A stretch of 64,000 nt of DNA from Bacteroidales bacterium (lineage in GTDB: Bacteria; Bacteroidota; Bacteroidia; Bacteroidales; UBA932). The DNA is taken from positions 62,001 through 126,000 of the forward strand of contig JALCST010000002.1 of assembly GCA_022653675.1 (NCBI GenBank). Direction: 5' to 3'. This document shows, in pieces, positions 8,054-17,721 of this stretch. Every line of letters begins with the position of its first letter. The first letter of the stretch is position 1. Below the pieces are notes generated by a model that saw nothing but the letters and a program-made list of their open reading frames with translations, did not search any database and was not told where the DNA came from. The position numbers were made by a program, and so were the translations under genes.

Positions 8054-9697
8054 TTATTGCAACACATACGGATTCTGATCTTCGGCGGAAATTTTAGGAT
8101 TTATGTCGATTTCGGCCTGCGGGATAAGGAATATGCATTCCATATAATCGGCAGGAAAATCAAGATATTCAGCATATTTGGAGAGATAATTGACATGGTT
8201 GGTTATCATCCCGTCTACATACCAATAACGGGTGAAACCTTTGGCCAGGCGGAGAATGTCGAACATACGTCCTGTCTCTCCCCATAGCTCTATCCTTCGC
8301 TGCAAAATTATCTCGTCGTACAATGTAGTGACCTTACCTACTGATGCGAAAGTCTGTTCACTGCCTGTCAGGAAAGCGACGCGTTTCGCAAAAGATGTAT
8401 CCCTTCTGCTGCCAACTTCGACAAGGGAGTTGCGTGCCCCATCGAAATCCTGTAGTTTGCAAAGAGCTTCGGCATTGATAAGATAAGCTTCCTCCATCCT
8501 CATGAACACTATGTCTCCGGTATGGGCTTCCTGGTTTCTCCACTGGAACTTGAACTGATTGTAATTGATATTGGCTCCATATTTCCAGGAGCTCAAAGGT
8601 TTGCCTATGTCACCGTTCCACCATCCCTTTCGGATATCCGTGGAAGGAATTTGGGAATAAAGCCAGTTGCTGATACATTTTGGAGATTCGGCGGCATAAT
8701 AGACATTGGTGCATGCATCCATCATGGAATACAGGGAAGCATATACGTTCGATTGCTCTGAAAGCTGTTCAGCTCCCCACATAACATCCGGGGAACTGAT
8801 GGAATTGAACGGAGTCGATCCTGTAGTCCAATCGAATGTATTGTCGTCGAAAGTTCCCTTTACTACCGTGGCCTGGGCCCTGGTAAGAAGTGTGCAACCC
8901 GGTTTTTTCATGGCTATGGCGGAAGCTTCTGCGGCATCATTCCAACGATTTTCCACCAACGCTATCCGTGCCTTAAGGAGATTTGCAGCATAATAATCCA
9001 AATGGGATTTATGGTCCTGATCCATACCAGATTCTTCGAGAAGAGCTATACCTTTATTTATATCGCTGTCTATCTGGGCATAAGTATCCGACACCGTACC
9101 TCTTCCCGCTCCCTCGGTCGAGGAGGTGGTAGGATCGGTATAGATAGGTACGCCCGGTAGGGATTCGTGGCCGACATATGTCTGTTGGTATGACTGTATG
9201 AGCATGAAATACGCATATGCGCGAAGGGAATAGGCTTGTCCCATTATATTTTCGATCTCCGTGGAATCTCCGCTGGCTGTATTCTCCGCCGAAATAATAT
9301 AATTCACATTCCCGATTATCTGGTAGAAATATTTCCAGCGGAAATAACATCCGTATATTTTGGAAGCGTAACGTTGCCTTTCTTCATAATTGTAGTCGTG
9401 CCAGAACCATCCGGCTCCCTGTGCTTCCTGTACCATGTCTTCTCCCATCAAATCGGCAGCAAGCACAACTGCGGGAACGCCGAAACACTGATGGGCGTTG
9501 GCCGTTACGAAATCTATCCTGTTATAAAGAGTGGCATAAACCCCGTTAAGGGCTACATTCAGTCCATCAGCATCTGAAAGGACGGTTTTGCTGTCTATGT
9601 CGGTGGTCGGTTTGGTATCCATCATCGACGAGCAAGAACCGAGAGCAAGTACGGTGCAAAAGCAGGCAAAAATTATAATAATGTCATGTTTATTCAT
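8054..9697 (-). CDS. SusD/RagB family outer-membrane lipoprotein
   Basis: Surface lipoprotein of 547 residues that caps the SusC channel and captures nutrient. The signal peptide ends in a lipobox GSCS. Typical SusD features follow: TDIDSKTVLSDADGLNVALNGVYATLY near the N-terminus, TPR-like helices (MGQAYSLRAYAYFMLIQSYQQTY with VPIYTD), and a C-terminal RMEEAYLINAEALCKL...DEIILQRRIELWGETGRMFDILR block. It starts 5 bases after susC ends. No glycoside hydrolase, protease or sulfatase gene lies next to the pair, so the substrate class is not indicated. Confidence 0.95.
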   Translation of the reverse strand: MNKHDIIIIFACFCTVLALGSCSSMMDTKPTTDIDSKTVLSDADGLNVALNGVYATLYNRIDFVTANAHQCFGVPAVVLAADLMGEDMVQEAQGAGWFWHDYNYEERQRYASKIYGCYFRWKYFYQIIGNVNYIISAENTASGDSTEIENIMGQAYSLRAYAYFMLIQSYQQTYVGHESLPGVPIYTDPTTSSTEGAGRGTVSDTYAQIDSDINKGIALLEESGMDQDHKSHLDYYAANLLKARIALVENRWNDAAEASAIAMKKPGCTLLTRAQATVVKGTFDDNTFDWTTGSTPFNSISSPDVMWGAEQLSEQSNVYASLYSMMDACTNVYYAAESPKCISNWLYSQIPSTDIRKGWWNGDIGKPLSSWKYGANINYNQFKFQWRNQEAHTGDIVFMRMEEAYLINAEALCKLQDFDGARNSLVEVGSRRDTSFAKRVAFLTGSEQTFASVGKVTTLYDEIILQRRIELWGETGRMFDILRLAKGFTRYWYVDGMITNHVNYLSKYAEYLDFPADYMECIFLIPQAEIDINPKISAEDQNPYVLQ

Positions 9698-9702
9698 TGC
9701 TT

Positions 9703-12700
9703 TCAGAATTTGATATCGACTCCGAGCGTAAGGCTCTTACTTGGACTGTAAGTGTATCCGGTGGAACCAGTGAAACTGGCCTGCGGATTCAATCCTTTCC
9801 TGGAAGCGAAAAGGAACGGGGAATCCGCGGTAAGGAAGATCCTGACCTGTTCCATTCCCGCCTTGAAAAGTTTTGACGAGGCGTATGTATATCCGAGCGC
9901 TATGCTTCTTATCGAGAAAAACGAAGCGTCAACCAGATACCGGTCGTTCGCGATGGTCGAAGATGTAGTCGTTACCCTCGGGACATCAGTCATGTCGCCA
10001 GCCTGCTTCCAGCTCCTCAAAATATCAGTGCTGTATGTCTGCCCGACGAAAGAAGGTTCCATGATGGACCTGTATACTCCGTCGTATATTTTACCTCCTA
10101 TCGAATAGGTCCCCATTACATTAAGATCGAACCCCTTATAGCTCAAAGAAGTGTTTATGCTTCCATACAGGTCGGGAATCCTGCTGCCCAGCAAATACTT
10201 GCTGTTGGCAGCCACAGTCGCGTCGGAAGTCACATATTCGCTGCCTGGGATCATCTTTCCTTCGTTGTCCTTCTCGTATGCATAATAAAGCTGTTCCCCT
10301 GTAGCCGGATCCACACCCGCACTGCGTGCCAGATAGAACGAATTCAACTCTTCCCCTACCCTTATGATATAGTTCCCGTCCAATATGTCGCTGCCGTCCG
10401 ACGTAAGTCGCAGCACTTTGTTCTTCAGTGTAGATGCTATAAGAGTCGCATTCCATTGGAAATCCCCGATCTTAACGATTGTAGCCCCGATGGTAAAATC
10501 GGCACCTATATTGGAGATACTGCCGACATTTGCATTATAACCTTCAAATCCGGTGGAAATAGCCATCGGATAATATAACAGCAAATCGTACGTGGTCCTG
10601 TCGTACATCTCCAGTGTTCCCCATATCCGGTTCAGGAACTTGAATTCGATTCCGATATTGAGGTTCCCGTTCTTTTCCCACGTCACATCGTCATTTTCTA
10701 TATTGCTGACCACTCCCCCACTGTAAGTGGCGTTGGGATAACTCAAGTCGTAATAAGATTGCCAGGCATAGTAAACGCCGAGGTTATCGTTGCCCTGCAA
10801 CCCATAACTTGCCTTAAGGGTCAAATTGTCGATCCAATCTTTGTCTTTCAGGAAACCCTCCTCGGATATCCTCCAACTAGCACCAAGGGACCAGAATATT
10901 CCCCAGCGATTCTCCTTTTTGAAGCGTGACGAAGCATCCGTACGGAAGCTGGCACTAAGATAATACCTGTCGTCGTAATTGTAATTCACTCTGCTCAGAT
11001 AAGAATCGATGGCATACTCATCCTGGGCGGAATTAGTGTCGGATATGGTGGTGCCGGTGGCAAGTTCATAATAGTCCGGGAAAGGGAACCCGGTTTTCTC
11101 CCCCATAAGATAATTATATGTATACGAATAGAATTCGTGGCCGGCGAGCGCATCGAACGAATGTTTTCCCCATTTGTGACCGTAGGTCAGAAGTTCGTTC
11201 AGGGTATAACTGAATACCCTGCCGTTTTCCTTTCTCAAGCGGCCTGTACCGGCCGCGTTCCCATAATAGGGATTATAATACGTCGTCTCGTAGGAGTTGG
11301 AATTGTCCACACCGAGATTGACCCTGAATTTAAAATCCCCGAAATTCAAGCCGGCATAAGTTCGCAGATTATTTATATCGCTGTAAGTAAAATACTTGTC
11401 ATCGAACAGTACGGCTACTGAGTTTCGATTGTTTTGCGCGCCTGCGGGCCGCGAAGAGCCGTAATCGAACAGTTTTTCTCCGGTATCCGGATCTACGGCT
11501 ATCGTCCCGTCTGCCGAAGTTTGATATACCGGATAAATAGGGGCCATCATCATTGCAGAATACCATACGTTGGAATTCGTGGAACCTGTTGCTCCGAGGA
11601 AATCGCTGTCCGTATGGGAATAACTGTAATTCAACCCGATCACAAAATGATCGTTTGGAGTGAAATCCATATTCATCCTGCCGGTATAACGTTTGAAATC
11701 AGTGGTTTTCAATGTACCGTTTTCATTCAGATAACCCAGTGAAGCGGAATACGTCGTCTTGGCGGCCGAACCGTCTATGGAAAGTTCATACTCCTGTCTC
11801 AGGGGAGCGGAGGCTTCTGCTTCTTTGATCCAATCCTGATTCCAAAGCTGTTTCGCATCCGAAACCACTTTCCCGTTTTCATTGAAAAGCTCGGATGCAT
11901 TCCTGTCGAAACAATTGTATTTGTCATCGGTCCCGAGGATAAGATTTTCCAGCCTGGAAACCGTCTTAGACTTGGCGGTTGCCGGGAGATATCCTTCCAC
12001 CGAAACGAGATCATTATATGCGGCATTGTACATCACTTCCATATACTCCTTCGCATTCAAAGTACTGTATGAAGGGATCGCACGTGCGCTGATTCCTATT
12101 TTGGAGCTGAAAGACATGTTCAGCCGTTCGCTCTTTTTGTTCTTCTTAGTGGTTATTATCAGTACTCCGTTCGCTCCCCTCGCTCCGTATAAAGCTCCCG
12201 CAGAAGCGTCCTTGAGCACTGTCATAGTTTCTATATCATTGGAAGAAATGGAATTGAGATCTCCATCGAAAGGCATTCCGTCGACCACGACCAAAGGAGA
12301 ATTCGACGCATTTATGGATCCGAAACCACGTATCACGACAGATGCCCCGCTTCCTGGCTGGCCGCTCCCGGAAGTGGTCATTACTCCCGCCACCTGACCA
12401 TCCAGCATCTTGGATATGTCCGTGACAGGCCTGTTTTTCATCTTGTCATGCGAAACCACTTCAGCGGACCCGGTGAAGGACTCTTTCTTGGCAGTGCCAT
12501 AAGCGACTACTATCACGTCGTCGATGGCTTCGGTGGAATACTCCATTATAACGTCGATGACCGTACGACCAGATACCGGTACCAAAACGCTTTTCATTCC
12601 GGTACATGAAAATTCCAACGTATCTCCCTGAGAAACCTGGATGGAATACACACCATCAAGATCAGTCACTGTCCCCTTTGCAGGATATCCTTTGACCATA

Positions 12701-12834
12701 ACGGCGGCCTGGATTACAGGCAATCCGTCTTCCTTGCCGGTCACCACTCCAGTCACCTTTTCAGGCTGAGCTAGGCAAAACGCTGAGTTGAAGAGAACGG
12801 AAACGGCAAGGACGGTTACGAATTTAAACCTCAT
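9703..12834 (-). CDS. SusC/RagA family TonB-linked outer-membrane protein
   Basis: Large TonB-dependent importer of 1043 residues. It has a signal peptide (about 1-22), a carboxypeptidase-regulatory-like domain (about 26-105: VTGVVTGKEDGLPVIQAAV), the SusC signature VVVAYGTAKKESFTGS, a plug (to about 230: SSNDIETMTVLKDASAGALYGARGANGVLIITTKK), and a long barrel ending KSLTLGVDIKF. The ATG overlaps the stop of the upstream FISUMP-like lipoprotein gene by 4 bases (ATGA), showing translational coupling. With the downstream SusD it forms the usual pedal-bin transporter. No ECF sigma/anti-sigma pair or hybrid two-component regulator is in the window. Confidence 0.96.
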   Translation of the reverse strand: MRFKFVTVLAVSVLFNSAFCLAQPEKVTGVVTGKEDGLPVIQAAVMVKGYPAKGTVTDLDGVYSIQVSQGDTLEFSCTGMKSVLVPVSGRTVIDVIMEYSTEAIDDVIVVAYGTAKKESFTGSAEVVSHDKMKNRPVTDISKMLDGQVAGVMTTSGSGQPGSGASVVIRGFGSINASNSPLVVVDGMPFDGDLNSISSNDIETMTVLKDASAGALYGARGANGVLIITTKKNKKSERLNMSFSSKIGISARAIPSYSTLNAKEYMEVMYNAAYNDLVSVEGYLPATAKSKTVSRLENLILGTDDKYNCFDRNASELFNENGKVVSDAKQLWNQDWIKEAEASAPLRQEYELSIDGSAAKTTYSASLGYLNENGTLKTTDFKRYTGRMNMDFTPNDHFVIGLNYSYSHTDSDFLGATGSTNSNVWYSAMMMAPIYPVYQTSADGTIAVDPDTGEKLFDYGSSRPAGAQNNRNSVAVLFDDKYFTYSDINNLRTYAGLNFGDFKFRVNLGVDNSNSYETTYYNPYYGNAAGTGRLRKENGRVFSYTLNELLTYGHKWGKHSFDALAGHEFYSYTYNYLMGEKTGFPFPDYYELATGTTISDTNSAQDEYAIDSYLSRVNYNYDDRYYLSASFRTDASSRFKKENRWGIFWSLGASWRISEEGFLKDKDWIDNLTLKASYGLQGNDNLGVYYAWQSYYDLSYPNATYSGGVVSNIENDDVTWEKNGNLNIGIEFKFLNRIWGTLEMYDRTTYDLLLYYPMAISTGFEGYNANVGSISNIGADFTIGATIVKIGDFQWNATLIASTLKNKVLRLTSDGSDILDGNYIIRVGEELNSFYLARSAGVDPATGEQLYYAYEKDNEGKMIPGSEYVTSDATVAANSKYLLGSRIPDLYGSINTSLSYKGFDLNVMGTYSIGGKIYDGVYRSIMEPSFVGQTYSTDILRSWKQAGDMTDVPRVTTTSSTIANDRYLVDASFFSIRSIALGYTYASSKLFKAGMEQVRIFLTADSPFLFASRKGLNPQASFTGSTGYTYSPSKSLTLGVDIKF

Positions 12835-14618
12835 TTCTCAATTTTCTGGCAACGGATTGAGGCACCATACGGACGGTTTAGCCCGGTATATGAAGCCGGG
12901 TTTCCATATGCGAAAATTTCCATTACTGCATAGGAAGACTGGACATTGTTGGTCCATATATCTCCGCTTCCCCCAACGCCGTAAAGTTCACCGGAATCTA
13001 CCATCCTGTTGCCGGAACAAGGGAACCAGTACCTGTGGTTTGAGCTGGTCCATCCTCCGACCTGATACACGAACCCGCGATCGCTACCGGCCTCTCCGTC
13101 GTATGTATGGCGGTTATCGTGCCAGAAGTAATCTGCATTGTCGTCATATGCGGATTTGCTTTCGTCGACATAAGCATATTTCTTTCTGAATCCGAAAGCG
13201 GACGGCTCGGCTACCATGTATCCGGCAGGACACGGATCATAAATTGTCTTTACCCCGGAATCCTTTCCCCACAAGTCATCGTCCTGCCCGTCGGCACGTG
13301 ATGCACACCAATCCCTGGGAAGGGAAGTGTCGGAATCGAAATAGAACACTCCAGGATTCTCTATGGCAAGCTGGACATTGTTCTCGCTTCCGGTGGTCTC
13401 AGGCCTCTGGCACTCCTTTTCAGGAATTATATTGCCGTCAATATCATACCTTTTGACAAGTTTAAGACTTTCCACTCCCAATGGTCCGACGAAAGGATCC
13501 TTGCGCCCCCATTGATAATAGAGTCCGAAAGCACCTTGATCATCCACCGTATTGTTCATCGCTCCGAGATTGCGATCGAGAATGGTATAAGTTTTCCCTT
13601 CGTCGGTAGTCCATACCAACGGCGCCGCTTCGGGATCGTAATCGGTAACCCAAAGATGCCAACTCCAAACGACAACGGAATCCTTCAAAGCCTCGATCAC
13701 GGCATTCCCGCTTATCCCCGCATTCAATGCCACGGCTATTATCCCGTCTTCGGAATTACCTGCCACGGATTTTACCATGCCTGTCTGATCCTGCCACAAC
13801 AAATCCACGCTGTCGAACAATGCAGCCTCCGTGGAATTCCCCTTGACTGACTTGAACGTAAACGTACTGCCCGGAGAAACGATGTAACAGTTGGCCACAT
13901 CGGCATCGGCCTGGGAGCTTTCCATTACTGACACATCGGCTTCGCAGGATGCTTCCCTGTCGAAATCGTCGGTCACTTCTACCTTTACGCCCACTGATTG
14001 GGGCACAGTACCGTTCAACGTGAAGGTCGCGGTGCCATCCGTTTCGCTCGTCATCTCGGCCGAAGCGGTGAATTCGTCGTCGGCTACAGCCTTTACAGAC
14101 ACTTTGGCGGCTCCAATGCCAGAGACGGTGAAATACGCCTTGAAGGAGCTACCGGTATGCATGAGGACTGACTTGGGTACCGATTTGAAAGCCACCTTCA
14201 AATCCTCCGACTTGGTGACGCTCACCTTGACGGATTTCGAGTCGCTTCTGTTATTTGCCTCGTCGGTTGCCCTTACCGTAACGGTAACTTCGGTTTCAGT
14301 CGGTACAACGGCAGGTGCGGTGAAATCCACCGTTCCCTCGCTTTCGGAAGTTCCGTCGACTTTCACTGTGCAATCTGGACTGCTGCTTTCGGCCTCCACG
14401 GTTACCGTTGCAGTACTGGTACCCGTTTCATCCTTGAGTCCACTGACGGTATACGGTATGGAAACGGTACCTCCAGGTTCTACTGTAAACGAATCTCCGC
14501 TTATAAGTATGGAAAGCTCACCGAATTCTATTTTCTGTTCTGTAGGGCATGCAGCAAGTATAATCATAGCTGCAAACAACGCAAGGCAAGGGAATATGGA
14601 ACGAAATTTCATCTTCAT
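12831..14618 (-). CDS. FISUMP-like surface lipoprotein, second of a paralogous pair
   Basis: The protein has 595 residues with a lipoprotein signal peptide (ILAAC). Two to three Ig-like or cadherin-like beta repeats fill about 30-230 (GTVSIPYTVSGLKDETG, TETEVTVTVRATDEANNRSDSK and similar). A beta-domain with VVWSWHLWVTDYDPEAAP follows, then a C-terminal block reading ILDRNLGAMN, YYQWGRKDPF, YDPCPAGYMVAE and GASIRCQKIEK. That layout matches the Fibrobacter succinogenes major paralogous (FISUMP) type. It is paralogous along its whole length to the next gene (14652-16370). Its stop overlaps the susC start. A surface ligand-binding role is inferred from its place in the operon. Unlike usual accessory glycan binders, it precedes susC. 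Confidence 0.75.
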   Translation of the reverse strand: MKMKFRSIFPCLALFAAMIILAACPTEQKIEFGELSILISGDSFTVEPGGTVSIPYTVSGLKDETGTSTATVTVEAESSSPDCTVKVDGTSESEGTVDFTAPAVVPTETEVTVTVRATDEANNRSDSKSVKVSVTKSEDLKVAFKSVPKSVLMHTGSSFKAYFTVSGIGAAKVSVKAVADDEFTASAEMTSETDGTATFTLNGTVPQSVGVKVEVTDDFDREASCEADVSVMESSQADADVANCYIVSPGSTFTFKSVKGNSTEAALFDSVDLLWQDQTGMVKSVAGNSEDGIIAVALNAGISGNAVIEALKDSVVVWSWHLWVTDYDPEAAPLVWTTDEGKTYTILDRNLGAMNNTVDDQGAFGLYYQWGRKDPFVGPLGVESLKLVKRYDIDGNIIPEKECQRPETTGSENNVQLAIENPGVFYFDSDTSLPRDWCASRADGQDDDLWGKDSGVKTIYDPCPAGYMVAEPSAFGFRKKYAYVDESKSAYDDNADYFWHDNRHTYDGEAGSDRGFVYQVGGWTSSNHRYWFPCSGNRMVDSGELYGVGGSGDIWTNNVQSSYAVMEIFAYGNPASYTGLNRPYGASIRCQKIEK

Positions 14619-14651
14619 ATCAATAGCTTTTTATCATTAAATTTATTTCAA

Positions 14652-16370
14652 TTATTCCTTCACGCAACGTACGGGAAGCCCATATGCCAGCGAGAATCCG
14701 CCTGTTCTATACGAAGACGGGGATACGCTCGCACCGAATCCGCGGAGATATGTGGCATCGACGGTCGCCGACCACATTTTTCCGCAGGGCCAATTCGATC
14801 CCTGCCCGTTAGCATATTTGAAAGCTGGCATTATCTCCCCCTGGTTCGGGAAGAAGGATGTCTTCCCATCTGAAGTTATGTCGTAACCTAGGAGGTCGCT
14901 GTTGGCGGACCCCCCTTCCCTGAAGACTTTGTCTAAGGTTACCGAAGTTCCGGCAAAAGTGGAAAATACTGCTATAGGAGCCACTTTCCATCCGGCCGGA
15001 CAAGGATCATGAGACATTTTTTGGCCAGTAACACCACCCCATAAATCGGAGATGGCATCGGTGGCGATATCTGATTTCCGGGTAACGCACCAGCTATAAT
15101 TGTTTGCGCTGTTGCCTGTATAGTAAACCGTAGGATTCGCGGTGGCGACAGCCACGTTGTTATCTTCGGTACAAGCTTCACTTGTAAACCTGACCGTATC
15201 CCCGGCAGCATTGAAAACAGGATTAAGGTTTCCTTCCATATCTGGGCTTGCGAAAGGCTGCATGCGACCCCATTGATAGAAGAATCCATGTGAAGACGCT
15301 TCTCCTGGAATAGCGGAGGAAGCACCAATGTTACGGTCCATCACACTATACGATTTGGAATTCTCATCCAAAATAGACATTATGTTCTCTTCCGGGTCGT
15401 AGTCGGTAATCCAGAGCAGGTAATTCCAGACTACCGTCCCCTGATCCATAACGGAAATCAGCGCTCCGCCGACGCTGCTTTCATCTAGGGTAACGGTTAA
15501 CTGCCTCTTATCGGCGACATAGGAAACCTTCTTGACCATGCCCTTTACGGTCTGCCATGTCAGTTCCGCCGAATCGAAATCTACCGCTGTGGAAGTCGAT
15601 CCTTCGGTGGCATTGAATCTGAAGACGCTGCCCGGAGCTACAACATATGTATTGGCATTGGCCGAAGCAATCGTGACCGCTGTATAAGCTATGCTCTGCT
15701 TGGCATTCACTACTCGTCCGTAATCATCGGATACGTTTACACCTACTTCGTAATTGCCCGTAACGGGACCATTCGAAGTTAAGGTAAAAGAGCCTGAATT
15801 TCCATCCATTACGACATCCGATACGGAGAATCCATCCGGAGCTACAGCCTCGGCGGAAGTCACTGAAGCTACACCGAGATTACTTACTGTAAATTTCATT
15901 CCTATCGTATCTTCCGGACCTGCAGTATAAGAATAGTCTTTCTCGGCATAGGAGACCGTGAACAAATCCGAAGCAGATGCGGTAAGTTCCTCAGTGGTTT
16001 CCTGGGTGCGGGAATAATTGTCTTCGACCTTCAGAGTTAGCTTTACGGTTTTAGTTTGCGGAATTAGTTCCGGGGCATAGACAGTCACAGTTCCTTCTCC
16101 CGTAGAAGAAACTTCGGAAACAGTCGCATGATAATCCTCATCATCTGTAGAAACGGAAGCGGTCACCTTGGCCTTCTCTATGTTCGATACGGCAAAGCCA
16201 ATCTTCAAGCTGTCATCTGGAATCATTGTCGTTCCATCAGCATTTAAGAAAACAATGGAAAGCTGACTGGTAGGAATTTTTTCGGTACAAGCGCTGGCAA
16301 GTAAACCCGCGGCAGCAGCAAGGGAGAGTAAAACACTTTGGAACAAGTTGTTTCTAAAATTTCTTTTCAT
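14652..16370 (-). CDS. FISUMP-like surface lipoprotein, first gene of the SusC/SusD operon
   Basis: The protein has 572 residues with a lipoprotein signal peptide (LLASAC). Its layout equals the following gene: Ig-like repeats (LKIGFAVSNIEKAKVTASV, then IGMKFTVSNLGVASVTSAE), a VVWNYLLWITDYDPEEN junction, and a C-terminal FISUMP-like block (VMDRNIGASS, FFYQWGRMQPF, HDPCPAGWKVAP, GLPVRCVKE). It is the first gene of the five-gene leftward operon, with a -7 box at 16407-16400 and a 33-base gap to the next gene. A duplication gave the pair; sequence divergence between them is high, so the duplication is probably old or selected for different ligands. Confidence 0.75.
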   Translation of the reverse strand: MKRNFRNNLFQSVLLSLAAAAGLLASACTEKIPTSQLSIVFLNADGTTMIPDDSLKIGFAVSNIEKAKVTASVSTDDEDYHATVSEVSSTGEGTVTVYAPELIPQTKTVKLTLKVEDNYSRTQETTEELTASASDLFTVSYAEKDYSYTAGPEDTIGMKFTVSNLGVASVTSAEAVAPDGFSVSDVVMDGNSGSFTLTSNGPVTGNYEVGVNVSDDYGRVVNAKQSIAYTAVTIASANANTYVVAPGSVFRFNATEGSTSTAVDFDSAELTWQTVKGMVKKVSYVADKRQLTVTLDESSVGGALISVMDQGTVVWNYLLWITDYDPEENIMSILDENSKSYSVMDRNIGASSAIPGEASSHGFFYQWGRMQPFASPDMEGNLNPVFNAAGDTVRFTSEACTEDNNVAVATANPTVYYTGNSANNYSWCVTRKSDIATDAISDLWGGVTGQKMSHDPCPAGWKVAPIAVFSTFAGTSVTLDKVFREGGSANSDLLGYDITSDGKTSFFPNQGEIMPAFKYANGQGSNWPCGKMWSATVDATYLRGFGASVSPSSYRTGGFSLAYGLPVRCVKE

Positions 16371-16399
16371 GATACATTTGATAAGGTTTTTTAATCCGA

Positions 16400-16407
16400 C
16401 AAAAATA
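16400..16407 (-). promoter_or_regulatory. -7 box of the SusC/SusD operon
   Basis: The minus strand reads TATTTTTG (16407 to 16400), matching TAnnTTTG, 29 bases before the start of the first lipoprotein gene. It is the only good match in the gap to the divergent tRNA-Leu. Confidence 0.5.
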
Positions 16408-16448
16408 GGAAACTATCCCCAAATAATAGCATACGCCACATTTTTTCT

Positions 16449-16456
16449 TATATTTG
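16449..16456 (+). promoter_or_regulatory. -7 box of tRNA-Leu
   Basis: TATATTTG matches TAnnTTTG exactly and ends 15 bases before the mature tRNA 5' end. Confidence 0.6.
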
Positions 16457-16471
16457 CATCCATCTACAGAT

Positions 16472-16556
16472 GCCCGGATGGCGGAATCGGTAGACGCGCT
16501 GGTCTCAAACACCAGTGGCTGTATAGGCTGTGCCGGTTCGATCCCGGCTCCGGGTA
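16472..16556 (+). tRNA. tRNA-Leu (anticodon CAA)
   Basis: An 85-base class II tRNA. Acceptor stem GCCCGGA pairs with TCCGGGT, and the discriminator is A. The anticodon stem CTGGT/ACCAG holds loop CTCAAAC with anticodon CAA at 16506-16508, a long variable arm follows, and the T-arm is GCCGG-TTCGATC-CCGGC. The 3' CCA is not encoded. Confidence 0.97.
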
Positions 16557-16573
16557 CTAAATGACTATGTGGA

Positions 16574-16595
16574 TTAGTAATAATCTTATTACTAA
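16574..16595. repeat. Perfect 10-bp inverted repeat after tRNA-Leu
   Basis: TTAGTAATAA and TTATTACTAA are separated by TC. The hairpin lies 17 bases after the tRNA 3' end. There is no strong T-run after it, so it is at best a weak terminator. A second small hairpin (GTGCCGC-AA-GCGGCGC) follows at about 16621-16638. Confidence 0.5.
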
Positions 16596-16710
16596 CAAAG
16601 TTGTTTCAAGCAACTGCATCTGTGCCGCAAGCGGCGCAGACCGCTGCGATCCCATATACACATTCCCCGTAATTTTCGTCCTCAAATGATCCTGTCTGTG
16701 ATTTTCTGCT

Positions 16711-16718
16711 TATTTTTG
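16711..16718 (+). promoter_or_regulatory. -7 box before the DUF4886 gene
   Basis: TATTTTTG matches TAnnTTTG and ends 27 bases before the ATG at 16746. Confidence 0.5.
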
Positions 16719-16745
16719 TCGCGGAAAACCATATCCTGATCAAAA

Positions 16746-17711
16746 ATGCAATTTTCATCAACATCTTTTAAGAATGATATCAAAAGTTCGTTCTTTGCCG
16801 CGGCCGTTATATTAGTTGGCCTGTTCCAGACCGTCAATGCACAGGAAATCCCGAATTATCCCATTCCACAGAATCCCGACACCCTGCGCATCCTCGGGAT
16901 CGGCAACAGTTTCACGGACGACGGAATGATGTATCTTCCCGATCTGTTGAAGGCGGCGGGCATCGGAAATGTGATCCTGGGCCGTCTGTATATAGGCGGA
17001 TGTTCCCTGGAACGCCACTGGAAGGAATACAGCGACAGCTCCCCTGCATACAAATACTACAAGTCGGAAAACAACTGCTGGGTAACGGTTTCCAACCATG
17101 CGACCATGATGCAAGGCCTGGAAGACGAACACTGGGACATAGTCGTCCTGCAGCAGCAGTCCAGCAAGGCTGGCATATACGAGACGTTCCAGCCTTGGCT
17201 GGACGAACTTATGGAGGTCATCCGCATGTATTGTCCGAATGCAGGAGCCTGCATAGCCTGGCAGGAAACCTGGGCTTACGCCCCGATGTCGACCAACCCC
17301 GGATTCGTCCGTTTCGACAAGGACCAGGACCTGATGTACAGGTCCATCATGAACGCGGCCAAGGAGATGCTGGCCAAGACCTCGATAAAAACAATCATTC
17401 CTACCGGCACGGCGATACGGAATTTGAGAATGGCCGAAAAGGACAATCCTTCAGAGTGCGATTCACTGGAATTCACACGTGACGGATACCATCTCAACTA
17501 CAGGCTCGGACGTTACACCGCCGCATGTACATGGTTCCAGGCCCTTATTGCACCGTCTCTTCGCACCAACGTCTACCGAAACGCTTTCAGGCTCAACGGC
17601 AAAATCGACGCGAAGAAAAAGACTCCGCTGAAGCCTCTTTCCGACGAAGAGGCGGAGGCATGCCAGACAGCTGCAATGAAGGCCTGCGCAAGTATCTTTT
17701 CGACTTTCTAA
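16746..17711 (+). CDS. DUF4886 (SGNH-like) exported protein
   Basis: The protein has 321 residues with an N-terminal hydrophobic signal segment (about 14-31, ending near VNAQE). The mature part begins ILGIGNSFTDDGMMYLPDLL, the block I of the SGNH-hydrolase fold as seen in DUF4886. It continues with WDIVVLQQQSS (block with the Gln/Asn oxyanion residue) and ends with DGYHLNYRLGRY, whose Asp and His fit the catalytic pair. A periplasmic or surface esterase is likely; the substrate is unknown. It lies 10 bases before a CBM9-like gene, so the two probably share a transcript and may act on the same carbohydrate. Confidence 0.8.
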   Translation: MQFSSTSFKNDIKSSFFAAAVILVGLFQTVNAQEIPNYPIPQNPDTLRILGIGNSFTDDGMMYLPDLLKAAGIGNVILGRLYIGGCSLERHWKEYSDSSPAYKYYKSENNCWVTVSNHATMMQGLEDEHWDIVVLQQQSSKAGIYETFQPWLDELMEVIRMYCPNAGACIAWQETWAYAPMSTNPGFVRFDKDQDLMYRSIMNAAKEMLAKTSIKTIIPTGTAIRNLRMAEKDNPSECDSLEFTRDGYHLNYRLGRYTAACTWFQALIAPSLRTNVYRNAFRLNGKIDAKKKTPLKPLSDEEAEACQTAAMKACASIFSTF

Positions 17712-17721
17712 AAATAAAAAA

